NCBI GenBank assembly: GCA_031253365.1
Contig: JAIRWE010000024.1
Location: 1-11,666 of the forward strand
Source: Oscillospiraceae bacterium
Lineage (GTDB): Bacteria; Bacillota; Clostridia; Oscillospirales; Ruminococcaceae
Reading direction: 5' to 3'
DNA length: 11,666 nt
Positions within the stretch are counted from its first letter, which is position 1. Every line of letters begins with the position of its first letter. This document shows positions 1 through 7,546 of the stretch, piece after piece. The notes beneath the pieces were generated by a model. The model was not told where the DNA came from. It worked only from the letters and a program-made list of their open reading frames with translations, and ran no database searches. Both the position numbers and the translations under genes were made by a program.

Positions 1-1
1 A

Positions 2-676
2 AGCGCGCTTGAAATCGGCGACGAAATTTACAGCATAAACAAAATGAGGATAATCAGCGCGAGCGATATACTGTACAAGCTGAACAATTCCCTGCCGAAA
101 ACGGACGAAACCGGCAAATACATCGAGTATGAGTTTGTCGTTATCCGCGACAACAAGAAGGTCACGCTCCCCAACGTAAAATTGGCGTCGACCCCCAACG
201 AGCAGGGCGGGGTGACGTATGTCAGGGATTTCGGCGTTTTTTTTGACGAAAACAAATCGTTTTCCAACGTCATAAATTATTCGTTTCGCTCCGCTGTAAG
301 CCAGGGGCGAATTATATGGCTTTCCTTAATAGACTTAATCAAAGGGACTTACGGGTTGAACGACCTTGCGGGGCCCGTCGGGTTGGTGACGATTATCGGG
401 GACGCGACGTCGCGGGCGGAGAATTTCGCCGAAAAGGTAAGTATGTTTATTTCGCTGACGGCGTTTTTGACAATCAACTTGGGTATACTGAACCTTCTGC
501 CGGTTCCCGCGCTTGACGGCGCGAGGTTGCTCTTTTTCGCGGCGGAGGCGATAAGGCGCAAGCCGCTCAAAGCGCAGACGGAGGGAATGATTCATTTTAT
601 CGGGTTCGCGGCGTTGATGCTGCTTATGCTGGCGGTGACGTTCAACGATATAAAGAGATTGATTTTCGGCGGATAA
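2..676 (+). CDS. rseP: RseP-type site-2 membrane metalloprotease, 3' part (5' end outside window)
   Basis: This is the C-terminal part of an intramembrane zinc protease of the M50/site-2 family (RseP/RasP), which cuts transmembrane segments of anti-sigma factors and signal-peptide remnants in the cytoplasmic membrane. The frame is open from base 2, so the Met codon at 44 is internal rather than the start. The first residues visible (ALEIGDEIYSIN) are the end of a PDZ domain. Next come the conserved LAGPVGLV segment and a hydrophobic stretch ending in NLLPVPALDGAR. That is the second family motif, and its Asp (codon 515–517) is the third zinc ligand. A final transmembrane helix (IGFAALMLLMLAV) ends 8 residues before the stop region. 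The HExxH motif and first helices must lie upstream of the window. ispG follows after 11 bp, as in the usual clostridial dxr–rseP–ispG–polC cluster. The family call is secure; the substrate is not known. Confidence 0.93.
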   Translation, partial: SALEIGDEIYSINKMRIISASDILYKLNNSLPKTDETGKYIEYEFVVIRDNKKVTLPNVKLASTPNEQGGVTYVRDFGVFFDENKSFSNVINYSFRSAVSQGRIIWLSLIDLIKGTYGLNDLAGPVGLVTIIGDATSRAENFAEKVSMFISLTAFLTINLGILNLLPVPALDGARLLFFAAEAIRRKPLKAQTEGMIHFIGFAALMLLMLAVTFNDIKRLIFGG

Positions 677-687
677 AAAGAGAGCCT

Positions 688-1716
688 ATGAAAAAAAAAC
701 TTGTTAAATGCGGCGGCGTTACCTTCGGCGACGGCAACGTCTACGTTCAGTCCATGTTAAGCCGCCGCGCGGACGACATTCGCGGCAATATAAGGCAGGC
801 TCTGCGGTTGGTTAAGGCGGGGTGCGAGGTTATACGCGCCGCCGTTCCCGAAAAAAAAGACGCGGCGTTAATCGCGGCGCTTAAAGAAAACGTAAGCGTC
901 CCAGTCGTCGCGGATATACATTACGACTATAAAATCGCGCTTGAAGCGATTAGCGCGGGCGCCGACAAAATCAGGCTCAACCCCGGCAACATGGGCGGCG
1001 CCGACAGGCTCAAAAAAATAGCGAACGCCTGCAAAGCCGCGAATATCCCGATAAGGGTGGGCGTTAATTCCGGCTCCGTACCCGTTTCGGGCGGGGTCAG
1101 GGACCTTGCCGGGTACGCCGTTGAAAACGTCCGCCTGCTGGAACGCTTTGATTTTGACGATATAGTCGTATCGGTAAAGTCGTCCGACGTTCCCGAAACA
1201 ATCAAGGCTTACCGCGCTTTGTCGCGGTTTCGTTACCCTTTGCACATAGGCGTTACGGAAGCGGGGACGGAAAGGGCGGGGCTGCTCAAATCGGCCGCGG
1301 GCATAGGCTCGCTCTTATGCGACGGCATAGGCGACACCGTTCGCGTTTCGCTGACCGCCGAACCGGAGCGCGAGGTCGCCGCGGCGTTGGATATACTGAA
1401 AATCGCGGGAATAAAACACGCCGCCGCTTTCGGCGTCGAGGTGGTTTCCTGCCCCGCTTGCGGCAGAACGAAAATAGACGTCGTTTCGCTGGCAAAGCGC
1501 GTCGAGGGGCTTACGCGCGGTTTGAAGAAAAACATCAAAATCGCGGTTATGGGCTGTTCCGTGAACGGTCCCGGGGAATGTAAGGACGCGGATTTGGGGA
1601 TAACGGGCGGCGACGGCGAAGGGCTTATATTCAAAAAAGGCGCGATTGTGAGAAAAGTCGCGGAAAGCGAGCTTCTCGCGGCGCTGACGGAGGAAATAAG
1701 GCAATGGCAAAATTAG
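688..1716 (+). CDS. ispG: 4-hydroxy-3-methylbut-2-enyl diphosphate synthase (IspG/GcpE)
   Basis: IspG is the cytosolic iron-sulfur enzyme that converts methylerythritol cyclodiphosphate to HMBPP, the penultimate step of the MEP isoprenoid pathway. The 342-residue length fits the single-barrel bacterial form without the plant-type insert. The TIM-barrel part carries the signature RLNPGNMGG (residues 96–104) and RVGVNSGS just after it. The C-terminal part holds the [4Fe-4S] ligands: C255 and C258 in CPACGR, C290 in MGCSVNGPGE, and the fourth ligand E297. All are intact, so the enzyme should be active. The ATG at 688 is preceded by a purine-rich but modest ribosome site (AAAGAGAG). The last 13 bases are shared with the start of polC in another frame, which suggests translational coupling. 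Its neighbours are rseP and polC, the standard clostridial context. Confidence 0.97.
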   Translation: MKKKLVKCGGVTFGDGNVYVQSMLSRRADDIRGNIRQALRLVKAGCEVIRAAVPEKKDAALIAALKENVSVPVVADIHYDYKIALEAISAGADKIRLNPGNMGGADRLKKIANACKAANIPIRVGVNSGSVPVSGGVRDLAGYAVENVRLLERFDFDDIVVSVKSSDVPETIKAYRALSRFRYPLHIGVTEAGTERAGLLKSAAGIGSLLCDGIGDTVRVSLTAEPEREVAAALDILKIAGIKHAAAFGVEVVSCPACGRTKIDVVSLAKRVEGLTRGLKKNIKIAVMGCSVNGPGECKDADLGITGGDGEGLIFKKGAIVRKVAESELLAALTEEIRQWQN

Positions 1717-4700
1717 GCGAACTTTTGAAGGACGCGCCGCTGTCCGAAAAAATAGCGTCCTGCGGTTTGGTCGAGGTGGATTTCAACAAGCGCGGGAACG
1801 TCTTGACATTACATATAATCGCGGACGAAACCGTCGGTTTCGGCGAATTGAGCGCGGCTGAAAACGCGATAAAGGATTTTTTGGACGCGGGCGACGTCAG
1901 GATAATTCCGCGGGAAAAAAAGCCGCCCGTTCCCGAAGCCCCGTCGGTTTCCGAATCCCCGCCCGTCCCCGAATCCCCGCCCGTCCCCGAAGCCCCGCCG
2001 GTTCCCGAAGCCCCGCCGGAAAAGCCCGCCGTGCTTTTCGGGCGGGAGATAAAGGCGGCGCCCGTTCCCATGTCGGAGTTGGAAACGAACGCGGACGTCA
2101 CGGTGTGGGGAAAGATTTTTGAAAAAGACGTCCGCGCGGTTAAAAGCAACAAAACCCTCGTGCTTATCAGTTTTACCGACGGCACCTCGTCGCAGATAAT
2201 GAAATTCTTCACGGACAAAGACAGGCAGTCCGCCGAAAAGCGTATGGCGGAAGGCGTTTCGGTTTTGGTTCAGGGGAAGTACAAATACGACGACTTTGAA
2301 AAGACAAACGTAATCGAGCCGGTTTCGGCAATGCTGTTCAACCCGCCGGAACGCGCGGACGACTATTCCGGGACGAAAAGATGCGAGCTTCATCTGCACA
2401 CGAAAATGTCGGACATGGACGCGGTGAACACGGCGGAGGAATACGTCGGGCTCGCTTACAAATGGGGACACAGGGCTGTCGCCGTCACGGACCACGGAAA
2501 CGTTCAGGCTTTTCCGGAAGCGATGGAGGCTTACGAGAACATCAAGTCCAAGAACCCCAACGCGGACTTTAAGGTGATTTACGGGGTTGAGGCGTATTTC
2601 GTCAACGACGGGACGCCGTTGGTGTCGGAAGGCGTGCAGCACCCGCTTAACGGGGAATTTACGGTTTTCGATATTGAAACGACGGGGTTGTCCCATTCTT
2701 CGGACAGGATTACGGAAATCGGCGCGGTGAAGCTCGTAAACATGGAAATCGCCGACAGGTTCCAAACCTTTGTCAATCCCGAAACGCCCATACCCGACAG
2801 TATAATCGCCCTTACCGGGATAACCGACGACATGGTTCGCGACGCCCCCCTTGAAAAGGAGGCGTTCGAGAGTTTCATAAAATTTTGCGGCGAGGATCCG
2901 GTCGTGCTTATAGCGCACAACGCGCCGTTCGACACGGGGTTTTTGCGGGCGGGTTTCAGGCGTTGCGGCTTGGAATACGGTTATGCGGCGATTGACACGC
3001 TGGCGCTTTGCCGCGCCGCCGTTCCCAACCATAAACACGGTTTGGGCGAAATGGCGAACTATTTCAAACTGGGCGGGTTTAACCACCATCGCGCCGTGGA
3101 CGACGCGGAAATGACCGCGCGGATTTTCGCGAAAATCGTTTCGCAGGCGAGCAAAGGCAGGGCGCCGGAAAAAGCGGGCGAACTCAACGCCGCTTTGGGG
3201 GGCGTCGACGTGAAAAAGGAGAAGTATTTCCACCAGGTTATACTCGTAAAAAACAAGACGGGATTGAAAAACCTTTACAAGCTGGTTTCATATTCCAATT
3301 TGAATTATTATCACAAAAAACCGCGCATCCCCCTTTCCGAGCTGAAAAATCACCGCGAGGGTCTTATAATCGGGAGCGCCTGCGAGCAAGGGGAGTTATT
3401 CCGCGCCGTTTTGGAGGGAAAACCGCAGGAAACGCTTCTCAAAACGGCGGAATTTTACGATTACCTTGAAATTCAGCCGACGGGGAACAACGCTTTTTTG
3501 GTAAGGCGGGGCGATGTTGACAGCGAATTAAAGCTGCAGCTTATAAACAAGAAAATAGTTGAAATCGGAAAGGCGTTGAACAAGCCCGTGGTCGCCACGT
3601 GCGACGTGCATTTTATGAACCCGGACGATTTTATCTTCCGCGAGGTTCTTCAGGCGGGGCAGGGGTACGAGGACGCTTCCAGCCAGGCGCCGCTCTATAT
3701 GAGAACCACAAAGGAAATGATTGAGGAGTTCGCTTATTTGGGCGAAGGCGAGGCTTATGAAGTCGTCGTGAGCAACCCCAATAAAATCGCCGACATGATT
3801 GAGGAGGTTCGCCCCATTCCGAAAGGCACCTACACGCCGAGCATAGCGGGCGCGGAGGAGGAGCTTGAACGGCTCTGCCGCGCGCGCGCGCGGAAACTGT
3901 ACGGCGACCCGCTCCCCGAAATGGTCGCGGCGCGTTTGGACAAGGAACTCGGCGCGATAATAAAGTACGGCTTTTCCGTGCTTTACATAATAGCGCACAA
4001 GCTGGTAAAAAAATCCGAAGAGGACGGTTATCTCGTGGGTTCGCGGGGTTCGGTGGGTTCTTCGTTCGTCGCCAATTTAGCGGGGATTTCGGAGGTTAAT
4101 CCGCTCCCGCCCCATTACCGCTGCAAAAAATGCCGTTTCACCGAATTTGTCGCCGACGGTTCCGTCGGCTCCGGGTACGACCTGCCGAAAAAGGCGTGTC
4201 CCGAATGCGGCACTGAACTCAATTATGACGGACACGACATTCCCTTTGAAACATTCCTCGGGTTCAACGGGGACAAAGCCCCCGACATAGACCTTAATTT
4301 CAGCGGGGAATACCAAGCGCAGGCGCATAAGTACACCGAGGAGCTTTTCGGCAGGGAACACGTGTTCAAGGCGGGAACCATTTCCGCCATCCAAAGCAAA
4401 ACCGCGTTCGGCTTTGTAAAAAAGTTTGAGGAGGAACGCTCGCTCACGTTCAACAAAGCGGAAATCAACCGTCTTGTAAACGGCTGTACGGGCGTTAAGC
4501 GGACGACGTCCCAGCACCCGGGCGGAATGGTTGTAATACCGAAAGGGTACGACGTTTATGACTTTACCCCCGTTCAGCGACCCGCGGACGACGATACCAA
4601 GGACATTACCACCACCCATTTTGACTTCCACGCTTTGCACGACACGATTTTGAAATTAGACGAGCTGGGGCACGACGTCCCGACTTTGTACAAGCACCTT

Positions 4701-5714
4701 GAAGATATGACCGGCGTTAAAATCGCCGACGTGCCGCCGACGGACAAAAAGGTGATGAGGCTGTTCGTGTCCCCCGCGCCCTTGAAGCTGTCCGAGAACG
4801 ACGGGGTTTTCCAGACCGGCACCTGCGGTCTGCCCGAGTTCGGGACGCCGTTCGTGCTGCAGATGCTGAAAGAAGCGCAGCCCAAGACGTTCGCGGATTT
4901 GTTGCAGATTTCGGGGCTGTCGCACGGCACGGACGTCTGGGTGGGCAACGCGCGGGAACTGATTGCCGAAAAGAAATGCAGGATTTCGGACGTTATAGGA
5001 ACGCGCGACAACATTATGGTTTATTTAATGCGCAAGGGCATGGAACCGAGTTTGGCATTCAAGATAACCGAAATAACGCGCAAAGGGAAAGCCGCCTCAC
5101 AGTTTGACGGCGAGATTTACGAAGCGTTCAGGGAATGCGGCGTCCCTCAATGGTATATCGAAAGCTGTAAAAAAATCAAGTATATGTTCCCGAAGGCACA
5201 CGCCGCCGCCTATGTTACCGGAGCGGTAAAGTTGGGGTGGTTCAAGGTGTATTACCCGCGCGAGTTTTACGCGGCGGCGCTTACCAAGCATACCGGCAAC
5301 ATAGAGGTTAAGACCGTTCTCGGCGGAAAAAGCGCGGTTAAAAGCAGGCTTTCGGCGCTCGCCGCCGTTTCGGACGCTTCGCCCAAGGAAAAAGCCGTCT
5401 TTGACGCTCTCTTAATCGTGTATGAAATGCAGCTTCGCGGGATAGATTTGCTGCCGGCGTATTACAAGAATTCCCACCCCACAAGGTACATCGTCGAGGA
5501 AAACGGCTTGCGTCTGCCTTACGCGGCGATAGAAGGCTGCGGCGAAAGCGCCGCGCGCCGCCTTTCCGAAGTGATAGGAAGCGGCGATTTCGTGTGTGTG
5601 GACGACATTCAAAAAAAATCGGGGCTTAATAAAACCGTGATGGAAAAGCTGACCGCCACGGGGTTCTTCGGGGAGCTGCCGATTTCGGCGCAGATTTCGC
5701 TGTTCGAGTTGTAA
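1704..5714 (+). CDS. polC: DNA polymerase III alpha subunit, PolC type (with proofreading exonuclease)
   Basis: PolC is the main replicative DNA polymerase of Bacillota; it copies DNA with the beta clamp and carries its own 3'–5' exonuclease. Domains in order: short N-terminal domain (1–73), proline-rich linker (74–109), OB fold (about 130–215), and PHP domain from about 226 (HLH at 230–232, TDHG). A DEDDh exonuclease is inserted at about 319–480, with D323, E325, D410, H462 and D467 all present. The PHP domain then resumes, followed by the polymerase core. The core has GSRGSVGSSF, a four-Cys zinc knuckle (C807, C810, C832, C835), catalytic D861 and D863 in PDIDLNFSGEYQ, and D986 in LKLDELGHD. 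The C-terminal fingers motif KKIKYMFPKAHAAAY is intact. At 1336 residues it is about 100 shorter than B. subtilis PolC (1437), and the loss lies before the OB fold. The ATG overlaps the ispG end; GGAGG at 1689–1693 sits 10 bases upstream. The C-terminal QISLFEL resembles a beta-clamp-binding peptide. Confidence 0.97.
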   Translation: MAKLGELLKDAPLSEKIASCGLVEVDFNKRGNVLTLHIIADETVGFGELSAAENAIKDFLDAGDVRIIPREKKPPVPEAPSVSESPPVPESPPVPEAPPVPEAPPEKPAVLFGREIKAAPVPMSELETNADVTVWGKIFEKDVRAVKSNKTLVLISFTDGTSSQIMKFFTDKDRQSAEKRMAEGVSVLVQGKYKYDDFEKTNVIEPVSAMLFNPPERADDYSGTKRCELHLHTKMSDMDAVNTAEEYVGLAYKWGHRAVAVTDHGNVQAFPEAMEAYENIKSKNPNADFKVIYGVEAYFVNDGTPLVSEGVQHPLNGEFTVFDIETTGLSHSSDRITEIGAVKLVNMEIADRFQTFVNPETPIPDSIIALTGITDDMVRDAPLEKEAFESFIKFCGEDPVVLIAHNAPFDTGFLRAGFRRCGLEYGYAAIDTLALCRAAVPNHKHGLGEMANYFKLGGFNHHRAVDDAEMTARIFAKIVSQASKGRAPEKAGELNAALGGVDVKKEKYFHQVILVKNKTGLKNLYKLVSYSNLNYYHKKPRIPLSELKNHREGLIIGSACEQGELFRAVLEGKPQETLLKTAEFYDYLEIQPTGNNAFLVRRGDVDSELKLQLINKKIVEIGKALNKPVVATCDVHFMNPDDFIFREVLQAGQGYEDASSQAPLYMRTTKEMIEEFAYLGEGEAYEVVVSNPNKIADMIEEVRPIPKGTYTPSIAGAEEELERLCRARARKLYGDPLPEMVAARLDKELGAIIKYGFSVLYIIAHKLVKKSEEDGYLVGSRGSVGSSFVANLAGISEVNPLPPHYRCKKCRFTEFVADGSVGSGYDLPKKACPECGTELNYDGHDIPFETFLGFNGDKAPDIDLNFSGEYQAQAHKYTEELFGREHVFKAGTISAIQSKTAFGFVKKFEEERSLTFNKAEINRLVNGCTGVKRTTSQHPGGMVVIPKGYDVYDFTPVQRPADDDTKDITTTHFDFHALHDTILKLDELGHDVPTLYKHLEDMTGVKIADVPPTDKKVMRLFVSPAPLKLSENDGVFQTGTCGLPEFGTPFVLQMLKEAQPKTFADLLQISGLSHGTDVWVGNARELIAEKKCRISDVIGTRDNIMVYLMRKGMEPSLAFKITEITRKGKAASQFDGEIYEAFRECGVPQWYIESCKKIKYMFPKAHAAAYVTGAVKLGWFKVYYPREFYAAALTKHTGNIEVKTVLGGKSAVKSRLSALAAVSDASPKEKAVFDALLIVYEMQLRGIDLLPAYYKNSHPTRYIVEENGLRLPYAAIEGCGESAARRLSEVIGSGDFVCVDDIQKKSGLNKTVMEKLTATGFFGELPISAQISLFEL
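1923..2012 (+). repeat. In-frame 18-bp tandem repeat encoding a Pro/Glu-rich hexapeptide linker in PolC
   Basis: Five consecutive 18-base units encode PPVPEA, PSVSES, PPVPES, PPVPEA and PPVPEA (PolC residues 74–103), followed by a degenerate sixth, PPEKPA. The units keep the reading frame, so copy-number change would lengthen or shorten the linker by six residues. It lies between the N-terminal domain and the OB fold and is probably an extended, disordered tether. Confidence 0.9.
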
Positions 5715-5725
5715 ATAATAATAAT

Positions 5726-5746
5726 AAAAAAAAAAAAAAAAAAAAA
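5726..5746. repeat. 21-base poly(A) run preceded by AAT triplets
   Basis: Bases 5726–5746 are 21 uninterrupted A residues, directly preceded by several AAT units after the polC stop codon. Six of the A residues also form one arm of the terminator stem. Long homopolymers are prone to slippage and to sequencing-length error, so the exact count should be treated with caution. No coding sequence is affected. Confidence 0.9.
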
Positions 5747-5770
5747 CGCCGCCCGACAGCGGCGTTTTTT
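5741..5770. terminator. Bidirectional intrinsic terminator between convergent polC and pyk
   Basis: A perfect stem CGCCGC (5747–5752) / GCGGCG (5759–5764) with a 6-base loop is extended on both sides by A6 (5741–5746) pairing with T6 (5765–5770). Read on the plus strand it ends in T6 and stops the rseP–ispG–polC transcript. Read on the minus strand the stem is followed by the complement of a 21-base A run, giving an exceptionally long T tract for the amidase–pyk transcript. It begins 26 bases after the polC stop and lies 12 bases beyond the pyk stop. Confidence 0.93.
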
Positions 5771-5782
5771 ATCGGCGGGTTT

Positions 5783-7534
5783 TTAATCCGTTTTGTCTAT
5801 CAGGTGAACGACCCCGCGTTCCGCGTCCACGGAAACGTGCAACCCGTCCGTAAGGCTCTTTGTCGCGGCAATCGCCCCGACGATTACGGGCTTATCCAGC
5901 GTCAGCCCGACGATGGCGGCGTGGCTGTTCGCGCCGGGTTCTTCGGTGATAATCGCGGAGGACAGCTTGATGTATTCGAGAATTTTGTTTGACGTGGACG
6001 GTATTACCAAAACGCACCCGGGCTTGAATTTTTTCTCCACGTCTTGTTCCGTGCGGCAAACGCACGTCAGCCCCGAACCGGAGCTTTTGCCTATGCCCGC
6101 GCCGTTCACCAGCGATTCGCCCACGAGATGAACCTTTATCATATTGGTGGTTCCGCTGGCTCCCACGGGCAACCCCGCCGTGATAACGATTATATCGCCG
6201 TTTTTGATATACCCCGCCTTAAAGCACAGTTCCTCGCTTTTCTTCAAAACCTCGTCCGTTGACTGCATAACGGGCATAATCAGCGGGTAAACCCCCCACG
6301 AAAGGAACAGGTGCCGCGCTATATGCTCGTCTATCACGCAGGCGTAAATGGGTTGATTGGGACGGTATTTGCTGAGGAGCCGCGCCGTTTCGCCGCTTTT
6401 CGTAACGGTGAGAATGGCGTCCGCCTCCACGTCTATGGCGGTCGCGCACGCCGAATGGCACACGGCGTCGGCGACGCCCAAATGACTGCGTTCGCTGTGG
6501 TATCTGTAAAAACGCCTCGGGTAATTTATATCGTTTTCGGTGTCCTCCGCTATTCTCGCCATCGTTCTGACGGCTTCAATCGGATATTTTCCGGCGGCTG
6601 TCTCCCCGCTGAGCATAACCGCGCTTGTCCCGTCATAAATCGCGTTCGCCACGTCGCTGACTTCCGCGCGCGTCGGACGCGGATTCACTATCATGCTTTC
6701 AAGCATCTGCGTGGCGGTAATGGCGGGCTTGCCCATTTCGAGGCAGTGGTGTATCAGCTTTTTTTGGATGCTCGGCAGCAGCGCGTAGTCTATTTCCACG
6801 CCCATATCGCCGCGCGCGACCATTATGCCGTCGCTCACGGCGAGAATTTCGTTTATGTTATTCACGCCGTCGGCGTTTTCAAGCTTGGCGATAATACGCA
6901 GGCTGTGGCACTTATGCTTATCGAGAACGCGGCGTATGTCGAGAATATCCTGGGCGCGGCTCACGAAGCTGGCGGCGATGAAGTCAAACCCCGCGTTAAT
7001 CCCGAATATGACGTCGTCCTCGTCTTTCTTGCTCAGATACGGCATACTCAGCCGAACGCCGGGAATGTTCACGCTTTTGTTGCTTTTGATAACGCCGGTG
7101 TTCTTGACGTCGCACACCACGTCGTCCCCGTTAATTTTTGAAACGCGCAGTTCGACAAGCCCGTCGTCAAGCAGGATTTTCGTTCCTACGGGAACGTCGG
7201 AAGCGAGGGTTTTATGCGTAATCGTGCAACCCGTTTCGTCGCCTTCCCTGTCAAAGGGGGTCAGGGTGAACGTGCCGCCCTCTTTCAGCGTCACGGGCTC
7301 CTTAAACGTCTTTAACCTCACCTCGGGTCCTTTTGTGTCGAGGAGCGCGCCGATGTACACGCCCATTTCCTCCCTTACCTTTTTCAGCATAGACAGCATA
7401 GCCCCGTGGCTCTCGTGCGTACCGTGCGAAAAATTGAACCGCGCTACGTTCATACCCGCCTCAATCATTCCGCGCAAGGTTTCTTCGGTTTCGGTCGACG
7501 GACCGAGGGTGCAGATGATTTTTGTCTTTTTCAT
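5783..7534 (-). CDS. pyk: Pyruvate kinase with C-terminal PEP-utiliser-like (ECTS) domain
   Basis: Pyruvate kinase transfers phosphate from phosphoenolpyruvate to ADP in the last step of glycolysis, in the cytosol. The barrel holds the signature parts: NVARFNFSHG (R32, N34, S36), DTKGPE (66–71), and IIAKLEN with catalytic K217 and metal ligand E219. It also has ARGDMGVE (D243) and the phosphate/substrate loop TATQMLESM (T275). Residues up to about 478 form the standard A, B and C domains. Residues 480–583 are the extra C-terminal sequence found in Bacillus-type enzymes (about 585 residues), ending in a phosphohistidine-like motif EEPGANSHAAIVG with H538. The family more often reads TSH at this point; here it is NSH. 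The ATG is supported by AGGAG six bases upstream, which lies at the amidase stop codon, so it is probably co-translated with the amidase gene. Transcription ends at the shared terminator. Confidence 0.97.
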   Translation of the reverse strand: MKKTKIICTLGPSTETEETLRGMIEAGMNVARFNFSHGTHESHGAMLSMLKKVREEMGVYIGALLDTKGPEVRLKTFKEPVTLKEGGTFTLTPFDREGDETGCTITHKTLASDVPVGTKILLDDGLVELRVSKINGDDVVCDVKNTGVIKSNKSVNIPGVRLSMPYLSKKDEDDVIFGINAGFDFIAASFVSRAQDILDIRRVLDKHKCHSLRIIAKLENADGVNNINEILAVSDGIMVARGDMGVEIDYALLPSIQKKLIHHCLEMGKPAITATQMLESMIVNPRPTRAEVSDVANAIYDGTSAVMLSGETAAGKYPIEAVRTMARIAEDTENDINYPRRFYRYHSERSHLGVADAVCHSACATAIDVEADAILTVTKSGETARLLSKYRPNQPIYACVIDEHIARHLFLSWGVYPLIMPVMQSTDEVLKKSEELCFKAGYIKNGDIIVITAGLPVGASGTTNMIKVHLVGESLVNGAGIGKSSGSGLTCVCRTEQDVEKKFKPGCVLVIPSTSNKILEYIKLSSAIITEEPGANSHAAIVGLTLDKPVIVGAIAATKSLTDGLHVSVDAERGVVHLIDKTD

Positions 7535-7546
7535 GTTGTTCTCCTG

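Noticed and set aside
1809..3233. A 474-codon open frame on the minus strand opposite polC.
   Set aside because: It lies wholly within the well-supported polC gene, its product is Arg/His/Val-rich with no recognisable domain, and GC-rich codon bias explains the absence of stops.
6061..6100. NSH in place of TSH at the phosphohistidine-like motif of pyruvate kinase as a loss of function.
   Set aside because: The His is kept, the motif is otherwise intact, and this C-terminal domain is not needed for pyruvate kinase catalysis, so it is noted in the gene entry only.
6311..7141. A 276-codon open frame on the plus strand opposite pyk.
   Set aside because: It is a shadow of a conserved pyruvate kinase catalytic domain, with low-quality His/Arg/Ala-rich composition and no family signature.
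7280..7330. A Thr at the position where many K+-dependent pyruvate kinases have Glu.
   Set aside because: By recalled alignment E. coli PykF has Ser there and still depends on K+, so the residue is not diagnostic.
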